The notes: generated by a model from the letters alone, not told the origin. A DNA stretch of 64,000 bases from Lacticaseibacillus kribbianus (GCF_020180945.1 NZ_JAIPUL010000003.1:1-64000), one strand, 5' to 3'. Shown: positions 32,687-40,963, counted from the first letter of the stretch. Numbers and translations: made by a program.

Positions 32687-32899
32687 GTGAGATTGCATCT
32701 CCTGGCGGTGAGTTCTCCGTTGTCCGTTCTCTTCACACTGGTGCTCGCCCCCGCGGCGGCGACACTGCTGGCACAACTGATCACTGGTCTTTGGGCTGAG
32801 TGGCGCCATGCAAGCCAGCACCCTGGTCGACATACTAAACGATCGGGTGGTAAACACTGCGCCGTCACCAAACGGCGCAGCCAAAAGCCTCGACGTTAA
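32687..32899 (+). CDS. Doubtful small hydrophobic ORF, Fst-toxin-like
   Basis: A 70-codon frame contains VLFTLVLAPAAATLLAQLITGLWAEWRH, which resembles the membrane helix plus WxxR ending of Fst/Par type I toxins. A promoter-like CTGACA-N18-TACACT lies at 32627-32656. Against it: no clear ribosome site, non-ATG starts only, and a hairpin (32859-32882) inside its 3' part. It may be shorter, or a decayed toxin-antitoxin locus. Confidence 0.25.
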   Translation: MRLHLLAVSSPLSVLFTLVLAPAAATLLAQLITGLWAEWRHASQHPGRHTKRSGGKHCAVTKRRSQKPRR

Positions 32900-32969
32900 G
32901 CCATGCGCCGACCAGAAGGCACCGCTCACGGGTCGCACTACCTGTGGGCGGTGTTTTGATTGATCTGTC

Positions 32970-33095
32970 GACAAAAAAACGAGCGTCCCATCTCTGGACG
33001 CTCGTCGCCGGCATACATCGGGGCACTACTCCCAATGCGGCTCGTTGCCGTGCCGTTCTCTTCAAGGCAATATTAGCATGTTTCGCAATTTTTGG
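32970..33095 (-). ncRNA. Possible short minus-strand RNA with strong terminator
   Basis: CGAGCGTCC pairs with GGACGCTCG (32980-33004); on the minus strand seven T follow. A TAATAT box can be read on the minus strand near 33068-33073. No ORF with a ribosome site lies between, so an RNA of 80-100 nt, possibly the antisense partner of the Fst-like ORF, is plausible. Confidence 0.35.
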
Positions 33096-33120
33096 CTACA
33101 CATGCGGTTTCACCCTCTAA

Positions 33121-33240
33121 ACGGGTTCCAAAGCGCAACGCGAATTCGTCTAGCTAAGGCCGGCACTCGGGCCAAAGGGCGGCCCAAGCGCCAACCTTAC
33201 GCTAGTCGATTCGCTAAGCCCGCGCTTTTCCACCCTCTGC
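33121..33240. repeat. Repeat family A, copy 5
   Basis: Borders GGTTCCAAAGCGCAACGC and GCTAAGCCCGCGCTTTTCC are related to other copies. Nested stems are GCGAATTCG with CGATTCGC and GGGCC with GGCCC. It abuts the ddl stop codon. Confidence 0.7.
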
Positions 33241-34298
33241 TAGTTGGTCATCCCGTCCGCGTACAGCTTCAGCTTGCCGTTGACGATGCTTTCGACCAGC
33301 TCGCCGTACGGCACGTTTTCGGCCTCGGCCTCCTGCGGCAGCAGGGACAGCGGGGTCATGCCCGGCAGGTTGTTGGCCTCAATCACCCAGACGCCGTCGT
33401 CGTTGGTCAAAAAGTCGACGCGCCCGTAGTTTTGCAGGCCGAGGACCTTCATCGTCTCCACGGCGACGCGCTTCATCTCGTCGTGCACCGCGTCGTCGAG
33501 GTTGTCCGGCGGGGTCACGAAGTCGGTGTGGCCGGCCTGGAACTTGTGCTCGAAGTCGTACCAGCCGTCGTGGACCAGGATCTCGATGGCGGGGAAGGCG
33601 TGGCCGTTCACGACGCCGAGGGAAAACTCGCGGCCGGTGATGAACTCCTCGATGATCGCGGAGTTATCAAAGCGGAACACGTCTGTGAGACTATCCTCAA
33701 GCTCTTGTGCATCGTGCACAATGTGGGTGCCGACCGAGGAGCCGCCGGACGTCGGCTTGACCACGACGGGGTAGCCGAACGGCAGTGTGTGGCCGGTTGC
33801 GCCCTCGTCGCGGGTGATCTCGACGTAGGCCGCGGTTTTGATGCCGCGCTGCAGCATGATTTCCTTGCTGTAGACCTTGTTCATGGTGATGCCGGAAGCG
33901 GTCGAGCCGCTGCCGGTGTACTTGATGTTGTTCAGGTCCAGGTAGGCCTGGACCTTGCCGTTCTCGCCGTCGCCGCCGTGCAGCGCGAGGAAGACGATGT
34001 CGGCCTCCTGGCAGATCGCCAGGACGTTGGGGCCGAAAAGCTGGGTGGAGCCGTCCGTGCGCAGCGCGTTGATGTCCGCGTCGGTCAGGATGGCGTCCGA
34101 AATCTTGAGATCGGCGCTGGTGTTGGCGTCGTCGTAGGCCTGCGCCGGGGTTTTGCCCTGCAGGTCGTAGCCGAGGAACAGATCGATGAAGGTGGCCTGG
34201 TGCCCCTGCGCGCGCAGGGCGTTGGTGATGCGGTAGCCGCTGGAGATCGAAACATTGCGTTCAGTGCTTCGTCCACCGGCCAGTACGGCAATTTTCAT
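33240..34298 (-). CDS. ddl: D-alanine--D-alanine/D-lactate ligase
   Basis: This 352-residue ATP-grasp enzyme makes the D-Ala-D-X dipeptide of peptidoglycan. Motifs: [15 protein letters not shown] (glycine loop), [22 protein letters not shown], and [11 protein letters not shown] near the end. In the omega loop YDFEHKF, Phe253 follows Lys252 where D-Ala-D-Ala ligases have Tyr (Tyr216 of E. coli DdlB). Phe at this site is characteristic of D-lactate-accepting ligases of naturally vancomycin-resistant lactobacilli and leuconostocs. The ATG is preceded by an imperfect GGGAGG. It diverges from a D-2-hydroxyacid dehydrogenase gene. Confidence 0.93.
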   Translation of the reverse strand: MKIAVLAGGRSTERNVSISSGYRITNALRAQGHQATFIDLFLGYDLQGKTPAQAYDDANTSADLKISDAILTDADINALRTDGSTQLFGPNVLAICQEADIVFLALHGGDGENGKVQAYLDLNNIKYTGSGSTASGITMNKVYSKEIMLQRGIKTAAYVEITRDEGATGHTLPFGYPVVVKPTSGGSSVGTHIVHDAQELEDSLTDVFRFDNSAIIEEFITGREFSLGVVNGHAFPAIEILVHDGWYDFEHKFQAGHTDFVTPPDNLDDAVHDEMKRVAVETMKVLGLQNYGRVDFLTNDDGVWVIEANNLPGMTPLSLLPQEAEAENVPYGELVESIVNGKLKLYADGMTN

Positions 34299-34499
34299 GG
34301 TGTATGCCTCCCGATTGTTTTAGAACCTTAAGCATACCACACCAAACCCCGTCGTGGCACGAAAGAGACCGCTTTCATTGAACTTTTAGGGTTTCGGTCG
34401 CGTTAAAAACGGGTGAGGGTGGTAGCCAGTCCCGCTCGTGATTGCGTATACTAAAGAAAAAACAGCGGTGCACAAGGCACCGGGCAGGAGGAGCGTTTT

Positions 34500-35501
34500 T
34501 TGAAAATCATCACGTACGGCGCCCACGACGACGAGCTTCCCTACATGACGCAGTGGCAGGCCCGCACCGGCCACGACCTTGAGATCCACACGCAGCCCGC
34601 GACGGTCGCAAACCTCGCGTGGGCCGCGGGCTGCGACGGCATCAACCTGCTGCAGACCACGCCGATCACGCGCGAGATGTTTGAAACCATCGCCAAGCTT
34701 GGCATTCGCTTCGTCACCATCCGAAACGTCGGCACCGACAACATCGACCTCGCGGCGGCCCGCGCTCTTGGCATCCGCCTGGCCAACGTGCCGGCGTACT
34801 CACCCAACGCGATCGCCGAGTTTGCGGTGACCGCGACGTTGACCCTGCTGCGGCGGCTGGGGGAGAGCCAGGCGGCGCTTGATGCGGGCGACTACCGCAA
34901 GGCGACCACCTTCATCGGCCGGGAGCTGGCGCAGCAGACGGTCGGCGTGGTCGGCGCCGGGCGCATCGGGCGCGAGGCAATCCGGCTGTTTGCGGCGTTC
35001 GGCGCGCGCGTTTTGGCCTACGACCCGCACCCGGTCCAAGACAGCAGCCTGGCCTGCGCCTACGTGGACCTGCCGGAGCTGTTGGCCCAAAGCACGGTGG
35101 TCGACCTGCACGTGCCGGGCATCGCGGCCAACGACCACATGATCGACGCCGCCGCCCTTGCGCTGATGCAGCCGGGCGCGCTGTTGATCAACACGGCGCG
35201 CGGCAACCTGGTGGACACCGCGGCGCTGATTGAAGCACTCAAGTCCGGCCACCTCGGCGGCGCGGGCATCGACACCTACGAGAACGAGTCGGCCAACCTG
35301 CTGGCGCTGCACGAACACGGCAAGTTCGAAGATCCACAATGGGACACGCTTCGTGCGATGCCGAACGTGCTTTTGACGCCACACATCGCCTACCACACCG
35401 AGACGGCGGTGCAGAACATGGTCGACTTCTCCCTGAACTACCTGGTCGAGTTCCTGACCACCGGCGCCACGGCGACCGAGGTGCACCCGCGCGAGCTGTG
35501 A
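34500..35501 (+). CDS. D-2-hydroxyacid (D-lactate) dehydrogenase
   Basis: This 333-residue NAD-dependent enzyme is of the D-LDH/D-HicDH/VanH family. The N-terminal catalytic part (IITYGAHDDELPYM) is followed by the NAD-binding GAGRIG, NTARGNLVDT (catalytic Arg), IDTYENE (Glu) and TPHIAYHTE (His). It reduces pyruvate or branched 2-keto acids to D-hydroxy acids. The start is TTG 34500 after AGGAGGAG; a TATACT box lies near 34447. Divergence from ddl suggests D-lactate supply for D-Ala-D-Lac synthesis, but D-HicDH activity is equally possible. Confidence 0.88.
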   Translation: MKIITYGAHDDELPYMTQWQARTGHDLEIHTQPATVANLAWAAGCDGINLLQTTPITREMFETIAKLGIRFVTIRNVGTDNIDLAAARALGIRLANVPAYSPNAIAEFAVTATLTLLRRLGESQAALDAGDYRKATTFIGRELAQQTVGVVGAGRIGREAIRLFAAFGARVLAYDPHPVQDSSLACAYVDLPELLAQSTVVDLHVPGIAANDHMIDAAALALMQPGALLINTARGNLVDTAALIEALKSGHLGGAGIDTYENESANLLALHEHGKFEDPQWDTLRAMPNVLLTPHIAYHTETAVQNMVDFSLNYLVEFLTTGATATEVHPREL

Positions 35502-35531
35502 AGACGCGCACCATCACAAGCACGAACCCGC

Positions 35532-35569
35532 AACCGGGCGACTTTCCCGCGAAAGTCGCCCGGTTTTTG
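35532..35569 (+). terminator. Terminator of the dehydrogenase gene
   Basis: A 15-bp stem (AACCGGGCGACTTTC/GAAAGTCGCCCGGTT) is followed by a T-run. Confidence 0.92.
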
Positions 35570-35573
35570 CGTT

Positions 35574-35593
35574 AAAGCCGAACGTTCGGGAGT
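35574..35593. promoter_or_regulatory. PurBox-like inverted pair upstream of the purine permease
   Basis: AAAGCCGAACGTT (35574-35586) matches AWWWCCGAACWWT at 11 of 13. The reverse strand of the same palindrome (CCGAACGTTCGG) gives a second partial match. It lies about 95 bases before the permease start. Confidence 0.55.
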
Positions 35594-35682
35594 AAAAAGT
35601 TAAAATAAACCGGATTTGCGCTTGAAATTCGCTGAACAATCCCTTACACTGATGCTATCAAAGGCGAACGAAAGGGTGCATC

Positions 35683-37140
35683 ATGGAAAAATTCTTTCAG
35701 CTTAAAGCGAATAATACCAAGTTCTCAACCGAAATTATGGCGGGTTTGACGACGTTCTTCGCGATGTCGTACATTCTCTTCGTCAACCCGCAGGTCCTGT
35801 CGCAGACCGGGATGCCGTCTCAGGCGGTCTTCCTGGCCACCATCATTGCCAGCGCCGTCGGGACGCTGGTCATGGGGCTTTTCGCCAACGTCCCTTACGC
35901 CCTGGCACCGGGGATGGGCCTCAACGCGTTTTTCACCTACACCGTGGTGTTCGCGCTCGGCTACAACTGGAAACAGGCGCTGGCACTGGTCTTCATCTGC
36001 GGGATGATCAACATCCTGATCACCGTCACCAAGGTCCGCAAGATGATCATCATGGCGATTCCCGAGGTCATGCAGCATGCCATCGGCGGCGGGATCGGCG
36101 TCTTCATCGCCTACATCGGCCTGAAGAACGCGGGCTTCCTGCAGTTCACGTCCGATAGCAGCAACATCTTGAGCATCAACAACGCCGCCTACAACGCGGC
36201 GACCAGCAACTACAAGGACGGCGTCACCGGCGTCGTCACCGGCGGCGGCATCGTGCCGGCGCTGGTCAACTTCACCGACCCCGGCGTCCAGCTGGCGCTG
36301 ATCGGCCTGGTCCTAATGACCATCCTGGTGGTCAAAAAGGTGCCGGGCGCCGTCCTGATCGGCATCGTCGCCGTCACCCTGATCGGCATCCCGATGGGTG
36401 TCACCAACCTGACCTTCAACTCCGCCAACAGCCTGGGCAGCTCCTTCTCCCAGCTGGGCACCACCTTTGGCGCCGCGTTCTCGCACGCCGGGATGGGGAG
36501 TTTGTTCACAAGTCCGTCGCAGATCTTCGTCTCGCTGATGACAATCTTCGCCTTTAGCTTCTCCGACACGTTCGACACCCTGGGCACCTTCATCGGCACC
36601 GGCCGCCGCACCGGCATCTTCTCCGCGGCGGACGAAAAGGCGATGGAGGACGGCCACGGCTTCTCCTCCAAGATGGACAAGGCCCTGTTCGCCGACTCCA
36701 TCGCCACCAGCATCGGCGCCGTGTTCGGCACCAGTAACACCACGACCTACGTGGAATCCGCCGCCGGCATCGGCGCCGGTGGCCGCACCGGCCTGACCGC
36801 GGTCACCACCGCGGTGGCCTTCCTGGTCTCCGCCGTCTTCGCGCCGTTGATCTCCGTCGTGCCGACGCAGGCCGTCGCCCCGGCCCTGATCCTGGTCGGT
36901 GTGATGATGCTCGGCAGTTTCAAGGAAATCGACTGGACCAACCTCGCCGAGGCTGTCCCGGCCTTCATGGCGTCGATCGTCATGGGCCTGGTCTACAACA
37001 TCTCCTACGGCATCGCGGCCGGCTTCATCTTCTACTGCATCGTCAAGCTGATCACCGGCAAGGCCAAGGAGATTCACCCGATTCTGGCCATCGTCTCCAT
37101 CGGCTTCATCCTGAACTTCATCGTGCTGGCGGTGCTGTAA
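35683..37140 (+). CDS. NCS2-family purine permease (AzgA/PbuG/PbuO-like)
   Basis: This 485-residue transporter has about 12-14 membrane segments. It starts MEKFFQLKANNTKFSTEIMAG and has the AzgA-branch blocks LTTFFAMSYILFVNP, APGMGLNAFFTYTVV, FSFSDTFDTLGTFIG and GTSNTTTYVESAAGIGAGGRTGL. These proteins import adenine, guanine or hypoxanthine with protons. The upstream PurBox-like palindrome ties it to purA control. AAAGGGTG precedes the ATG. A terminator follows at 37161. Confidence 0.92.
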   Translation: MEKFFQLKANNTKFSTEIMAGLTTFFAMSYILFVNPQVLSQTGMPSQAVFLATIIASAVGTLVMGLFANVPYALAPGMGLNAFFTYTVVFALGYNWKQALALVFICGMINILITVTKVRKMIIMAIPEVMQHAIGGGIGVFIAYIGLKNAGFLQFTSDSSNILSINNAAYNAATSNYKDGVTGVVTGGGIVPALVNFTDPGVQLALIGLVLMTILVVKKVPGAVLIGIVAVTLIGIPMGVTNLTFNSANSLGSSFSQLGTTFGAAFSHAGMGSLFTSPSQIFVSLMTIFAFSFSDTFDTLGTFIGTGRRTGIFSAADEKAMEDGHGFSSKMDKALFADSIATSIGAVFGTSNTTTYVESAAGIGAGGRTGLTAVTTAVAFLVSAVFAPLISVVPTQAVAPALILVGVMMLGSFKEIDWTNLAEAVPAFMASIVMGLVYNISYGIAAGFIFYCIVKLITGKAKEIHPILAIVSIGFILNFIVLAVL

Positions 37141-37160
37141 CCCGCCGCGCCTAGATTGTG

Positions 37161-37207
37161 AAAAAAATGTCGCAGGCTCCCGAATCGTGGGGCTTGCGAC
37201 ATTTTTT
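37161..37207. terminator. Terminator of the purine permease
   Basis: AAAAAATGTCGCA pairs with TGCGACATTTTTT around an imperfect loop. It is usable on both strands. Confidence 0.9.
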
Positions 37208-37351
37208 GCTTGTGGCGGCCCGGGCCCCAGATCCGCTCGCGCGAGGGCCTGGGCCCGGTTTTGCGGTGCGACGTCGGGAATCAGGGTCTGACCGCCGTGT
37301 GCGCCGGTGAGCGCCGCTGTGCGGCCAGTCACTTGTGATTCTGTGCGGCGA

Positions 37352-40342
37352 TCAGCCCTGCACCAGCCCCGCGGCCTGCTTGGCCAGGTCGTTGGCGCGG
37401 CGCTTGGTGTCGTCCGCGGTGCCGGGACTGTAAACGAAGTGGAGAGCGATCTGCTGCGCCAGGTCCTGCATCGTCGCCTGGTACTCGCGGGTGAGCGGCT
37501 GGCTGGCGTGCCAGGCGCCGGTGACCCATTTTTCGATGCCGGCGTAGTCGTAGGCGATGGTCAGGCTGTCGGCGCCCAGGGCGATGGCGCGGCGGATGCC
37601 GGCGACGACGCCCAGCATCTGGCCGCCGAAGTCGCGCAGGGGCAGGCGGGCCTGGTCCTGGCCGGCTTCGTGCAGCGTCTCAACGGTCGCGCCGACCGTG
37701 AGAATTGCGCCGTAGCCGTAGGTGCCGGTGTGCGGGTTGAAGGCACCGTCGACCACCAGCCGTGGGCCGGCCGGGGCCTTGGGGGCGACGGCCGTGATGG
37801 CCAGGGCCCCATCGCCGGCGACGTCGGCGGTGAACTCCCGCGCCGCGTCGTTGTCAAGCAGCCGGTCGGCGAGCGGGCCGATCAGGGCCTCGGCGATGGC
37901 CCGCTCCAGCGGCCGCGCGCCCATGTCCGGGTCGTAACCCAGGTCGACCAGATGGGCCCGCGCGGCGTCGCTGAGCGTCAGCGTGATGCCGCGCTTGGCG
38001 AGGCGCTGCAGGTACGGCTTGAGCTTGAGCGCCAGAATCGGCTGCAGGGCCGCTTTGCTCAGCGGTTGGAAAGCGACGATGCTGGAGAAGCGGTTCACAA
38101 GCTCCTTGGGGAAGGTCTCCTCGAACTTCTCCTTGGAGAACACGTAGCGCCCGGCGTTGCCTTGGCCGAAGCCGACCGGGCCGCCGTCGGAGGACATGCC
38201 GGCGTTGCTGGTGAAAATCAGGATGTTGGCCGTCAGGTCGTACGTCTTGCGCAGGCCGGAGGTCAGGCGGCCCTCGTCGAGCACCTGAAGCATCAGGTTG
38301 TGCACGGCCTCGCTGGCCTTTTCGAACTCGTCGAAGAGGATGATCGCGTTGGGGTGGGCCTCAAGCGCGTTGGTCAGCCGGCCACCCTTGTCGCTGTTTT
38401 TCCAGATCGAGTCGCCGCCGATCAGCTTGTAGACGCCGTCGTCCTTGCCGGCGAACTCGGACATGTCCAGGCGGACGTACTCGGTGGTGCTGCCGTACAG
38501 GTCCAGGGCCAGCTGCTTGGCCAGCTCCGTCTTGCCGACGCCGGTGGGGCCGGCGAACAGGAAGGTGGCCAGCGGCTTGGTCGGGTCGTTGAGCCCGGTG
38601 GCCGCGCGGGCCATCGCCCGGGCGACGGCCGCGGTTGCCTCAGGCTGTCCGATCACCTGCTGGTTGAGCTTGGCCTCAAGCCCGCGCACGACGCCGCGGT
38701 CGAGCACCGCCGGCGGGAAGCTGTTGAAGCGCACGGCCATGGTCTCTTGCACCATCGCCGCGGTGATGGTCTGCTTTCGCACCGGCCCCAGCGCGTGGGC
38801 GGCGGCCACCTGGTCCAGCAGCACGAAGCATTTTTCCGGGTCGGGGAACTTGGCCAAAAGCGTCCGGGAGCCGGTGACGATGGCCTGCAGCGCGGCCGGC
38901 TCGAAGCGCACGTTGTGGGCGCGCGCGTACTTGTCGGCGTCGTGCTCGAGCAAAGTCAAGATCAGCTCGGGCTCAAGCGGGCTGAGGTGGACCACCGCCC
39001 GCGTCGCCAACAGCGTCGATTCGTCGGGGTTGACCAGGTTCAGCCGCTCGATGGTGGTGAGGCCGCCGTCTTCGGCTTCGTCGTCCTGCTGAAATCTGAC
39101 CACACGCAGGTCCGGGGCGGCAAGCGGCAGCCCGTCGCCTTTCCGGTTGAACAGCCAGACGTCGGCGAGCGCCGGCAGCCCGTCGGTGGCCATGTCCTGC
39201 GCCACCTGGCTCATCAGCAGGCGGTAGGCCAAGGGCGACTTGCCCACCACCGTGATGCCGTGGACGGTCGGGCTGGCGAGCAGCTCCTGCAGCCGCGCCG
39301 AGTCCTCGGCGAAAAAGTGGCGGTTGACCGTGCCGGGCAGCACCAGCTCGACGTCCGGGTGCGTCTCGAAAAAGGCCACGGCCGCGGCCTCGTCCGGGGT
39401 CGGCGATTCCGGCAGCATGGCCGCGTCGATCCGCACGAAGTTGATCAGCCGGTCGGGGCCGGCGGTGTAGTTGCGGTAGATCCGCGCCGCCGTCTCCATG
39501 ATCGGACCGACCGCGGCGGTGGCGTGGGCGTCTCGGGCCGCGCGCGCCGCGGCGTACGCCTTGAGCCGCGCCTGGTCCACAGGGCTGAGGGGTTCGGGCA
39601 CTTCCGCGTCGACGGCGTCCGCCAAGGCGGCGTCCGCATCGTCCGGGTCTTCCGGATCGTACAGGTCCGCCACTTCCTCTGCGGTCGGGCCGTCTGGGAC
39701 GTCGCTGGGGTCGCTGAACAGTGCGGCGGCCACGGTCTTGGCGTCGCTGTGGGCGATCAGCTCGCGCAGCTGGTGGTTGGTCTGAATCTCCCGCAGCAGC
39801 GGCTCGCTCAGGTGCTTGGCCTCAAGCAGCGGGCGCGGCAGCGTCAGCGGCTCGTGCGCGCCTTCGTCCAGCACCCAGTCCGCGGCGGTGGTCTCGCCTT
39901 GGTCGCTCAGCCCCGCGTCCGCCGGGTACTCGCGCATGAAGGCGTGCATGAAGCGGGTGGCAGCCGCGCCGGTGTAGCCCAGCGGGTTGTCAGTGGTTGT
40001 CCCCTCCACCAGCGCCTGGGTCAGGTCGGCCAGCCGCGGGTCTTCGCCCAGATGGTCGAAAATGACCCGCAGCTCCCGGGCGGCGTCGCGTCGCTGGAAC
40101 GCGTCGCGCCGGCGGTCGCTGATGACGGCGGTCAGGCGCACCATGTCGCCGCTCGTCTTGGCGTACGCGAGCTTGTGGCGCAAGACGCGTTCCTCGGCCG
40201 GCGGCGCCACCTCCAGTGCGATCAGGTGCCCGCAGTGCGGGCAGGTCATGGTGTGCAGCGCCAGGTCGGCGAACACCAGCACCTGGTCGTTGCGGTCGGC
40301 GGGCTGCCCGCAGTCCCCGCAGATAATGGCTTGAGTTGTGAT
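37352..40342 (-). CDS. Zinc-ribbon Clp/HSP100 ATPase fused to an RNase H-like domain
   Basis: This protein is about 996 residues from a proposed ATC start. Order: zinc ribbon C8-x2-C11...C34-x2-C37; a long acidic middle; a degenerate first AAA region (TVVGKSPLAYRLL); a complete ClpA/B D2 AAA+ domain (GPTGVGKT, K604; FDEFEK, D671) with a ClpB_D2-small domain; then an RNase HI-like domain from about 860 (LVVDGAFNP D865; YDYAGIE D932; NDLAK D985). The glutamate of the RNase H DEDD set is Gln908. In-frame after the last stop there is no ATG/GTG/TTG before the first CxxC; ATC codons at 40345 and 40342 follow AGGAGGGG. GTG 40282 would delete half the zinc ribbon. The role is unknown; a stress chaperone acting on nucleic-acid complexes is conceivable. 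Confidence 0.8.
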   Translation of the reverse strand: MTTQAIICGDCGQPADRNDQVLVFADLALHTMTCPHCGHLIALEVAPPAEERVLRHKLAYAKTSGDMVRLTAVISDRRRDAFQRRDAARELRVIFDHLGEDPRLADLTQALVEGTTTDNPLGYTGAAATRFMHAFMREYPADAGLSDQGETTAADWVLDEGAHEPLTLPRPLLEAKHLSEPLLREIQTNHQLRELIAHSDAKTVAAALFSDPSDVPDGPTAEEVADLYDPEDPDDADAALADAVDAEVPEPLSPVDQARLKAYAAARAARDAHATAAVGPIMETAARIYRNYTAGPDRLINFVRIDAAMLPESPTPDEAAAVAFFETHPDVELVLPGTVNRHFFAEDSARLQELLASPTVHGITVVGKSPLAYRLLMSQVAQDMATDGLPALADVWLFNRKGDGLPLAAPDLRVVRFQQDDEAEDGGLTTIERLNLVNPDESTLLATRAVVHLSPLEPELILTLLEHDADKYARAHNVRFEPAALQAIVTGSRTLLAKFPDPEKCFVLLDQVAAAHALGPVRKQTITAAMVQETMAVRFNSFPPAVLDRGVVRGLEAKLNQQVIGQPEATAAVARAMARAATGLNDPTKPLATFLFAGPTGVGKTELAKQLALDLYGSTTEYVRLDMSEFAGKDDGVYKLIGGDSIWKNSDKGGRLTNALEAHPNAIILFDEFEKASEAVHNLMLQVLDEGRLTSGLRKTYDLTANILIFTSNAGMSSDGGPVGFGQGNAGRYVFSKEKFEETFPKELVNRFSSIVAFQPLSKAALQPILALKLKPYLQRLAKRGITLTLSDAARAHLVDLGYDPDMGARPLERAIAEALIGPLADRLLDNDAAREFTADVAGDGALAITAVAPKAPAGPRLVVDGAFNPHTGTYGYGAILTVGATVETLHEAGQDQARLPLRDFGGQMLGVVAGIRRAIALGADSLTIAYDYAGIEKWVTGAWHASQPLTREYQATMQDLAQQIALHFVYSPGTADDTKRRANDLAKQAAGLVQG

Positions 40343-40451
40343 GATAAACCCCTCCTCTCATTTCAGTACGGCCCTAGCTTAGCAGAAACCGGCGGCGCTT
40401 ACCATGACGGGGCCGCACCCGGTGGCCAAGTCGGGCGCGGCAGCGCAAACA

Positions 40452-40476
40452 GGCCCCGGCGCACCGCACCGGGGCC
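40452..40476 (-). terminator. Terminator of a vanished minus-strand gene
   Basis: GGCCCCGG/CCGGGGCC is followed on the minus strand by TGTTT. It sits just after the stop of the coding remnant at 40489. Confidence 0.65.
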
Positions 40477-40488
40477 GTTTCGAATGCG

Positions 40489-40556
40489 TCAGAACTGCAG
40501 GAAGCCGTCGTGCTCGGGGTGCAGCAGGGTGACGTCCTCGCCGGTCGCGACCGCGG
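40489..40556 (-). pseudogene. 3' remnant of a deleted gene (minus strand)
   Basis: The minus strand reads VATGEDVTLLHPEHDGFLQF then a stop at 40489, a plausible protein C-terminus with its own terminator. Upstream an in-frame stop interrupts within a few codons and there is no start. It is probably the tail of a gene whose 5' part was lost. Confidence 0.5.
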
Positions 40557-40620
40557 ACTACCGGGCGCAGCTGGCGCCGATGGCGGGCTTCGAGAAGAAG
40601 CTGGAGAGAACCGGGCACGC
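40553..40620 (+). pseudogene. 3' remnant of a second deleted gene (plus strand)
   Basis: The plus strand reads DYRAQLAPMAGFEKKLE just before a strong terminator, again like a protein C-terminus, with no start of its own. It abuts the minus-strand remnant tail to tail-end, as if the 5' halves of two divergent genes were removed by one deletion. Confidence 0.45.
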
Positions 40621-40664
40621 CCCGGGTCGCCCCTGCCACGGGAGGCGACCCGGGGTCTTTTTTG
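40620..40664 (+). terminator. Terminator of the plus-strand remnant
   Basis: CCCCGGGTCGCC pairs with GGCGACCCGGGG, followed by TCTTTTTT. Confidence 0.9.
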
Positions 40665-40782
40665 TGGTGGATTATGAGAATGACGGCAATGATGAATAAT
40701 TAAATTAGGAAATTATTAGAACGACCGTCACCCAGATTGGAATGAGAATAAATGCGGGACGGCCCGCCAACCGCGCTGCATA

Positions 40783-40872
40783 TACGCATAAATATGCGTA
40801 AATGTAGCCATAATTCAGAATTATGATTTTTTTGTGAATGCTGTTGCAAAATCTTAAAACTAAAAATATAAT
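40783..40872 (+). promoter_or_regulatory. Promoter of the cell-envelope proteinase with two palindromes
   Basis: TTGCAA (40844-40849), a 17-base spacer and TATAAT (40867-40872) form a strong promoter in unusually AT-rich DNA. Upstream are two inverted repeats: TACGCATAAATATGCGTA (40783-40800) and CATAATTCAGAATTATG (near 40809-40826), likely operators. Confidence 0.7.
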
Positions 40873-40963
40873 TCCTTCTAAGCAAAACCTAGCCGATTTC
40901 TAATAAAAGCCGAACGGCGGGACGACGGGCGCTGCCAAACTAATTTTGTTCGGGGGAATTTCC

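Noticed and set aside
32527-32871. 114-codon minus-strand ORF
   Set aside because: It has no ribosome site or coding-like composition, and overlaps hairpins and a promoter-like sequence on the other strand.
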